NCBI GenBank assembly: GCA_965644315.1
Contig: CBFFRQ010000197.1
Coordinates: forward strand, 1-52,669
Length of the DNA: 52,669 nucleotides
Direction: 5' to 3'
Origin: Caecitellus pseudoparvulus
Lineage: Eukaryota > Bigyra: Bicosoecida
The first letter of the stretch is position 1. Every line of letters begins with the position of its first letter. The notes under the pieces are model-generated. The model was not told the origin of the DNA and did not search any database. It saw only the letters and a list, made by a program, of their open reading frames with translations. This document shows positions 47,701 through 52,669 of the stretch, in pieces. A program made the translations under genes and the position numbers.

Positions 47701-50700
47701 AGGGAAGCCACACTGCCACACCATGAGCAGGATGTCCAGCACCGGCACCAGCAATATGCCGCAGAACACGTAGAAGAAGAAGACACCCCACTCGTAACCA
47801 GCCATGCTGGCGCGCACGGCATCGTCTTGCTCTGGCTGCAGGCCTTCGTTTGGTGTAGGGCGCAAGTACCCCTTGAGCTTCAAAGGCTTCTTGGGGTCAC
47901 GCACTTCATCCTCAGAGTCTGAAAGTCCGCCTGTGTGGTCCACTGGCTGGGCCCGAAGCTGGCCGTCTTGCTTAGCAGGAGAGCCACCAGGGGGGCCGCC
48001 TGAGCTGCTGTGCGAGCTGCCAGTTTCCCCATCGCTTTCAGAGTCAGAGGATGGGGCGTGGGCCATAACCCGCTTTCGCGCCTCCCGGCCTCGCAGCCGC
48101 TGTACCTTGTCTCCCCTCACACGGGCGTACCACAACCGCAAAATGAGCAGCAGGACGATGATCACACCAAACAGCCCGAAGAAAGTCCAGAAAACTCCAA
48201 CGTTGCGGACCGCTGTCAAGACAACAAGGCGCAGGATTGCTTTCAGGGGAACGTAGGGGTGCCACGGGACAGCCGCAATGAACAATGGGCCAGCAAGCAT
48301 CGCTGCTTCGGCATTCAGGGCAAAGAGGAAGAGGTGGTTTCTCCAATTGTGCCACAGCTGGGGAGTTCCTGCCAGCCATCCTGTTGGCTTCCACACTGTC
48401 CCATAGTCTGCTCGCTTCATGTAGAGGGCCAGCACAATCATCACAAGCAACAACCACACTGTCAGAACTGCCGTTGCAATCCACTGCTCTGGGGAAGTGT
48501 CCAAGGGAAGCTTGACTGAGACAGCAAACTGGGTATTTGCAGCCTCGCACAAAGCCAAGGCGGCGGCGTTGGTGCATGCCTGCTCATTACAGCGGCGAGT
48601 TTCCTCGAGCGCTGGGCAGGCGGCACCCCCGTAGGTCGCGGGCACCGTGACATTTCGGGATCGAGTCTGAGTTCCATTGCCGCATGTTCGCGTGCAAGTG
48701 CTCCAGTTGCCCCAGGCAGACACTTGGCACTCACCAGCACACGTACCAGTCAAAGCTGGAGGAAGGGCTGAGTACTGGGAGCCGTTGACTCGGTCGCACA
48801 GCTCGGGGGCATCCTCGCACAGAAGTCCACGACAGAATGGATCTGTCGCATTGGCGCCATTCGGGCTGACATCGCATGAGCACTGCCCGCCGGAATCCGA
48901 AAGACACTGGCCTTGGCCATGACACTGGTCAGCAGGTGCGGCTGTGCTATCACAAGAGCAGCAGCTATCGCCTAGCCACCCAGGGGAACACTCACAGCGA
49001 GCCTCTCCCCCTGTGAGAGACAGTGGGACGCAGCGGCCGTTCCCAGCACACGAAATCTGCGCGTCGCAAACCACACTCAGTCCGGCCACTGCAGCTGACA
49101 CAGATGTCCTGCGGTGCTCCACAGACCCAGCGCTTGCTGCAGAAGAATGGTACTGTGCAAGCGCGGCGTGAGGCAGCAGCAAACCTGGAGCGAGGGCAGG
49201 AAGTGCTGCCGGGGAAAGGACGAGACGAGCTTCCTGGCCAGGGTACAGCTCAGGAATCGTGACTGCCATGACATCAAACTGAACTTCATCGACAGCCTGC
49301 AGCCTTCGTCCGCGGGAAGCAAGCTCTGCGCCATAAGTTCCCAGACGGCGCCCTTGGCTTCGGAGTGTCAAGTTGAAATCGACACCAGGATCCCCGACAA
49401 CAGGAGCTCGCTTCGGCAGCTCCGTGACGTTGAAAACGGACGTCAAGTTAGACCGAGGAACGGCAACTTGGGTGTACAAGTGAGCCTCAGTGGACCCGAT
49501 GGGGCCGAACACAGGCGTTGAAGTGTTCCACACAGTGCTGTTGTACGTGACATTCTGCACGGTGGTGATGGACTCTGCAGGGTCGCCGAGGCGCAAGAAG
49601 CCCGTTGGAACTGCAAACACGATCAGGACATCCAAAGCTCTGGCTTTCGTGGTGTCATTCCGAGCTGTCAACACGATCGTTGCATCGTATGGTTGCTCTG
49701 TGTTCACGGAGTCAGGGTGCACGACAATGTCAATGTCAAGTGCAATGGTATCCACCAAGCTGATTCCGCCAACGCCTGAAATGCCGTCAGGTCCAGGGAG
49801 AGACCCCAATGAAATCCCCTGGATGAGCCCCTGAGAAGTGGTCACATTGGCGGAGAGCCCACCACTGCAGCATGTGGCAGAGGGTTCACCCACTACAACA
49901 GCGCCAAACCGGACCACAGCAGTCGCAGGCTGGGGCCCTGAACCTGTGTTCTTCAGCGGGCAAAGGTGCAACTGAACAGACTGCCCATCACTTGAAACCA
50001 GTGCTGGCCCAGGAGACACGCCTGGCGGGCACTCTTGCACCACTCCAGGAGACAAGATAATGTCAAACTCCGAGCCGATGTCCAGGAATGGCTCCGAACC
50101 CGTGACCTCCAAGTCAACCACTAGGCCCTTTGATGTACCCACAGGAAGCGTCAGGACAGCTTCCAGATCAACAGAGTCACCCTGGCTCACTGAGTCTGGG
50201 GATGGGTCAGCATCAGCAGGCCGCATTCGCACACCCACATCAGGGGTCGTGGTCGGGATCGTTGCCTGTGGAACGATCTCATGAGGCGCCACACTGTACT
50301 GCCTGCCGCTACCGTTCGGACCTGAGTTGTAAGTCATGGACATGTTCGTAGTGATTGGCGCACCCACTTCAATGTTGGGGGTCAGCTTTAGGCCCCACCG
50401 AACTGACACCTCTTCCCCTGCTGCAAGAACAGGCTGAGAATAGATCAAGCCTGAGCTTGGGTCAACGCCAGACGACCCAGACACCAGTGAACCATTCCTA
50501 AATACAACCACACCGTCAACTTCCACAAAGTCCAGTGTGTACAAATCATCCTCCAACAAGCCCAAGTCATACAGGCTGACGTCGTAGCCAGAGCTGTTGA
50601 AAGGCTTGGACTGCTGCTTGAGAGTTGTGTTGAACTCCAGCACCTCCAGCCCTGCTGCAGGCGGCTGGGCTGCTGGTCCAATGACAGCTGGCTCAACGCT

Positions 50701-52669
50701 TGGCTCCACAATCCGGATTGGGACAGAGGAGCTTGGCATCGTCACAATCTGAGCAACACTGCGGTTCGCACCTGCCATGAAGGAGAAAGAAAAGTCAGTC
50801 CTGACAGTCAAGCCTGCTTGTGCGCTTGGTGTGTCCTGCACAACACCAAGGATGCTGCCGAACCAGTACTCATCAGACACGTCGTCCTGAGCAGTGTTGC
50901 GAACATCTCCGAACGTCAGGTTCAAGACCCGTCCATCCACTGAAACAGCCTCTGACCCGACCAAGGTCGCGAGCGAAGCGGTGGTCGGAGCAGACCAAAC
51001 TCGAACTGATTCGTTCGCGGAACTCTGCAGGCGGGTGACATTCAATAGCTTTACGATTCCCGCCGAGTCCAAAGCAGCAGCAAGTGCGACTGAGGGCAAG
51101 GTACCCTGAGGGACGGAAATGTTGAACCACACCTCGACTTGCTGACCAATAGCCAAACGGATGTCGCTTCCGATCGGCTGGATGGCTGGAGCAATCTCAG
51201 AAACGATGTACTCTGGTGAAACAGAAATGCTTGGAAGAGCTGGAGAAGTCAGAATGGGCGGTTCGCCGTCAGCGGGCACCTCATACGCCCGTGGGGTCGT
51301 CTCGAATGACGGGGCTGTTGAAGATGACAACACCCAAACGTCAGGCAGGGACTCTTGACCAGGGATTACATCAGCCCCTAGCTGAAGAAGCAGCGTCACG
51401 TTCAAGGAGGAAGAAGTGTTCAGCCTGGTTGAAATGTTTGCGATGACACCTGACGGGCCAGGAGCGGCAGAGAACGGAACCGGCATCCCGTCCACAAGCA
51501 CGCCGCTCACGGAATACAGCTCGTTGCCGGCAGCAAAGTTGCCGTTCACATCCACAAGGACGAGCGCGTGTGCAGAGGATGAAGAGACGTTTGCATGGCT
51601 CACGATGCCACTCAGCGCAACAACATCCCCTGCATCCCCTGCAAACGTGAGGGGCGTCAGCTCGCTCAGAGACACCGAAGGCTCGACAACATTCAGCGCA
51701 GCAGCAGTTGCCCCGAGAACAAGAGGGTCATTCACAGCGTCTGTTGTCAAAGAGGTAGAACTCAGGACGGAAGCACCGGCTTGCAGATTAAGGTCGCTAG
51801 CTTGCGATTCGGCGCGGAGTGTAACACGCAACGACATGTTCCCAGCGGAAGCCCCCAACTCGGCATTCGTCAAAGCCCCGATGCCGACAGGCACCAGTAA
51901 GCTGCCAGACAATGGATCGAAGACTGATGCTCCAAGCTCCAGTGCAGGCAAGACAGAGGCTGACCCATTCAGCTGGAAGTGAGCCGAGGAAGCACCCGCG
52001 ATGCTCCCTTCTGAAGAGCTGGCTACCGCCTCCACGATCTGCAGTGATGCAACTTGCTGACTGGCGGCAGGAGCTAACGCCTCGGACAGGACAGTCAAGT
52101 TCAACGTAACAGAAGCATTGTACACAGATCCAGGAGGCAACAGAAGTTCAAACGTGAAAAACCCAAAGTCACCGACGGCCAAATCATGCATAGCCTCTGA
52201 GCTGCTCCCTCCCGCGCTAACCAGGGATGTTGTCGGAAGCACCGTAGAGACAGTCACATTCTCAGAGGCATCACTCGAGTAATACCGTGCAGGGAACGAA
52301 GACGCACTTGAAGCCCAGTGACCAGACATCAGGGATTGTACGACAGTACCAAGCTCAACTTGGGCTTCCAGAGCAAACCAGTACTGAAGCAAGAGAACAC
52401 CGCCAACTTGAAGTGAAGGATACTGCGCGATGCTTCCGTTGCCATGCAATAGCGACCCGTTAGCGACAACGTCAAAAACTTCTGTACCATTCCACGCCAG
52501 ACGTACTGGGCGAAGTGCGCCAGGTCCCCCTTGTTGAGAATCAAGCACTTGGATCTGCCAAGCAGGACTGGTTGACAGTGCAGTGTGCCGGATTACAACC
52601 TCAGTCATTAGCAGCTGTGCCGCATGCACTGGACCAAACTCGGTCTCCCCAACAACAAAAAACTCCAAG
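44779..52669 (-). CDS. Giant EGF/TSP1 multi-pass surface protein, N-terminus off window
   Basis: The open frame runs off the right edge; 2,629 residues are visible and no start is seen. Residues 1 to about 1190 are a large extracellular-type region of beta-rich repeats with many NxS/T sites and recurring IVEPSVxP and VEPSVSLSEL starts, resembling bacterial-type DUF11/adhesin repeats. Two EGF-like cysteine modules follow near 1203-1290, then a thrombospondin type 1 domain near 1311-1362 (WGNWSTCTRTCGNGTQTRSR). About ten membrane helices lie between 1396 and 1880, with an acidic/serine-rich cytoplasmic loop. The C-terminal 670 residues carry three units of a 221-residue repeat. EGF and TSP1 modules plus polytopic membrane domains suggest an adhesion receptor. 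There are no introns in 7.9 kb. Confidence 0.85.
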   Translation of the reverse strand, partial: LEFFVVGETEFGPVHAAQLLMTEVVIRHTALSTSPAWQIQVLDSQQGGPGALRPVRLAWNGTEVFDVVANGSLLHGNGSIAQYPSLQVGGVLLLQYWFALEAQVELGTVVQSLMSGHWASSASSFPARYYSSDASENVTVSTVLPTTSLVSAGGSSSEAMHDLAVGDFGFFTFELLLPPGSVYNASVTLNLTVLSEALAPAASQQVASLQIVEAVASSSEGSIAGASSAHFQLNGSASVLPALELGASVFDPLSGSLLVPVGIGALTNAELGASAGNMSLRVTLRAESQASDLNLQAGASVLSSTSLTTDAVNDPLVLGATAAALNVVEPSVSLSELTPLTFAGDAGDVVALSGIVSHANVSSSSAHALVLVDVNGNFAAGNELYSVSGVLVDGMPVPFSAAPGPSGVIANISTRLNTSSSLNVTLLLQLGADVIPGQESLPDVWVLSSSTAPSFETTPRAYEVPADGEPPILTSPALPSISVSPEYIVSEIAPAIQPIGSDIRLAIGQQVEVWFNISVPQGTLPSVALAAALDSAGIVKLLNVTRLQSSANESVRVWSAPTTASLATLVGSEAVSVDGRVLNLTFGDVRNTAQDDVSDEYWFGSILGVVQDTPSAQAGLTVRTDFSFSFMAGANRSVAQIVTMPSSSVPIRIVEPSVEPAVIGPAAQPPAAGLEVLEFNTTLKQQSKPFNSSGYDVSLYDLGLLEDDLYTLDFVEVDGVVVFRNGSLVSGSSGVDPSSGLIYSQPVLAAGEEVSVRWGLKLTPNIEVGAPITTNMSMTYNSGPNGSGRQYSVAPHEIVPQATIPTTTPDVGVRMRPADADPSPDSVSQGDSVDLEAVLTLPVGTSKGLVVDLEVTGSEPFLDIGSEFDIILSPGVVQECPPGVSPGPALVSSDGQSVQLHLCPLKNTGSGPQPATAVVRFGAVVVGEPSATCCSGGLSANVTTSQGLIQGISLGSLPGPDGISGVGGISLVDTIALDIDIVVHPDSVNTEQPYDATIVLTARNDTTKARALDVLIVFAVPTGFLRLGDPAESITTVQNVTYNSTVWNTSTPVFGPIGSTEAHLYTQVAVPRSNLTSVFNVTELPKRAPVVGDPGVDFNLTLRSQGRRLGTYGAELASRGRRLQAVDEVQFDVMAVTIPELYPGQEARLVLSPAALPALAPGLLLPHAALAQYHSSAASAGSVEHRRTSVSAAVAGLSVVCDAQISCAGNGRCVPLSLTGGEARCECSPGWLGDSCCSCDSTAAPADQCHGQGQCLSDSGGQCSCDVSPNGANATDPFCRGLLCEDAPELCDRVNGSQYSALPPALTGTCAGECQVSAWGNWSTCTRTCGNGTQTRSRNVTVPATYGGAACPALEETRRCNEQACTNAAALALCEAANTQFAVSVKLPLDTSPEQWIATAVLTVWLLLVMIVLALYMKRADYGTVWKPTGWLAGTPQLWHNWRNHLFLFALNAEAAMLAGPLFIAAVPWHPYVPLKAILRLVVLTAVRNVGVFWTFFGLFGVIIVLLLILRLWYARVRGDKVQRLRGREARKRVMAHAPSSDSESDGETGSSHSSSGGPPGGSPAKQDGQLRAQPVDHTGGLSDSEDEVRDPKKPLKLKGYLRPTPNEGLQPEQDDAVRASMAGYEWGVFFFYVFCGILLVPVLDILLMVWQCGFPWGGYRFGADALQCFPVACWHWRHIATMVVSGILLAIVLPLAAASLSIQFRWDEVNLDIAPLSVLDIDGRQLPRVPRRAWLREAAKRWMDKLEVQMAPSFALVLVAAKITVAYCGIILARSVPIAAFVVAGLTLSGVLVWVVRNPPLTLHRLRRLPQFMFFLSALTVWLLFLVYLIDGSEYEDDQAPEAVVDNFDQLAAGKPMTITALVLLLVAIAVCTAIWLVEEAKEHPGLNLFRHFKDFDPTPKGAKVAPEPMSDSEDSDGEESSSRVAPIPGDDMLAVHDVLGTLSSEEEEEPVRTVHVPDQREPVLVGWRVLQDDQQVEVARLEVVDPASVEAAGRYGEWQSEHFVVVQDAASMHHRVPSHQPLHAASGAWRFADDTLYVQGAGEDGEDVALAWTPGTAVPASGAWKLSTEYVVSGDRGQEVSRVETSEPMVGAAPSGRWAFLAVDEDTSDSESSGPGRGAVIDAFAFAAESSSSEDEAVAAYTPRMSQGGVWRSTPNKVALAPLGKPKAAAGPADLAMAKPPKPDTALVGWRLLEDDEGHQAAKLPVYTGADTRWTRGRWNVEHFVVVQDAAGKHHRVPSHQPLHAASGAWRFADDTLYVQGAGGDGEDVALAWTPGTAVPASGAWKLSTEYVVSGDRGQEVSRVETSEPMVGAAPSGKWRYVALGAEPEPAPASGGWAVSTARNPRWAVVDADESSDASEDSESDAVTQAMIKAMADELTLTTVSSRWNLQSAVSQETDASEALSETDAVRVLLAGSGDVVHRQVVPESDPLGSVPRGRWRLAYFVVVQDAAGKHHRVPSHQPLHAASGAWRFADDTLYVQGAGEDGEDVALAWTPGTAVPASGAWKLSTEYVVSGDRGQEVSRVETSEPIVDPTLRRGTWILRTAVAADAAAGAASGLMQGTVWRKTEATGDRAVIHAFGFHESTGDSDSDSSTADVEGGFDLVGALVEDAHTEVHRDGEGDDDWE
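45071..45332 (-). repeat. 262-bp coding repeat, unit 3 (C-terminal)
   Basis: Part of the 663-bp repeat of the giant surface-protein gene, nearly identical to 45734-45995 and 46397-46658. It encodes HHRVPSHQPLHAASGAW and SGAWKLSTEYVVSGDRGQEV. Confidence 0.95.
45734..45995 (-). repeat. 262-bp coding repeat, unit 2
   Basis: Exactly 663 bp from each neighbouring copy. I see only a few base differences from unit 3, for example in the stretch encoding GAGGDGED. Confidence 0.95.
46397..46658 (-). repeat. 262-bp coding repeat, unit 1
   Basis: First copy in the protein. It differs mainly near its N-terminal edge (ASMHHR instead of AGKHHR). The sequence between copies has diverged much more than the copies themselves. 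Confidence 0.95.

Overview
The window is the left end of a nuclear chromosome of a unicellular eukaryote. It opens with about 1.35 kb of uninterrupted CCCTAA telomere repeat and runs through a subtelomere into giant protein-coding genes. The sequence is GC-rich and strikingly intron-poor, with open frames of 13.3 kb and more than 7.8 kb. The gene content is eukaryotic: a LINE reverse transcriptase, ankyrin proteins, an EF-hand protein, an RNF213-like AAA+ protein, and an EGF/thrombospondin surface protein. A free-living alga or heterotrophic protist fits best. I cannot name the lineage from sequence alone.

Layout. 1-1352: telomere. 1353-14885: a stack of three LINE retroelements (E1, E2, E3), all with the 5' end facing the chromosome end and each abutting CCCTAA sequence. 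E1 is 5'-truncated but keeps a long intact ORF. E2 is nearly complete (its ORF starts 10 nt after the telomere tract) but carries an in-frame stop and two frameshifts. E3 is a strongly 5'-truncated near-identical copy of the end of E2. The arrangement fits retrotransposition onto chromosome ends, each insertion being re-capped by telomerase. 14886-19392: gene-poor subtelomere with a truncated membrane-protein-like frame, a duplicated DNA block and two decayed ankyrin genes.

19393-52669: mostly minus-strand genes, transcribed toward the telomere. In increasing coordinate they are an EF-hand membrane-anchored protein, an ankyrin/XK-related-like multi-pass protein (with a candidate 84-nt intron), one plus-strand ankyrin gene, a frameshifted ankyrin gene, an RNF213-like giant ATPase (about 4,440 residues), another ankyrin gene, and a giant EGF/TSP1 multi-pass surface protein that runs off the right edge.

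Shared themes. The ankyrin genes at 17-18.7, 25, 27 and 43 kb form one family with an unusual 38-residue repeat and a shared C-terminal signature (GTSTRHGR-like). Copies nearest the telomere are dead and distal ones mostly intact, as in subtelomeric birth-and-death evolution. The LINE 3' UTRs contain two hairpins shared by diverged copies, one supported by compensatory changes; these are candidate recognition elements for the reverse transcriptase. The stacked telomeric LINE system is the most interesting part of the window.
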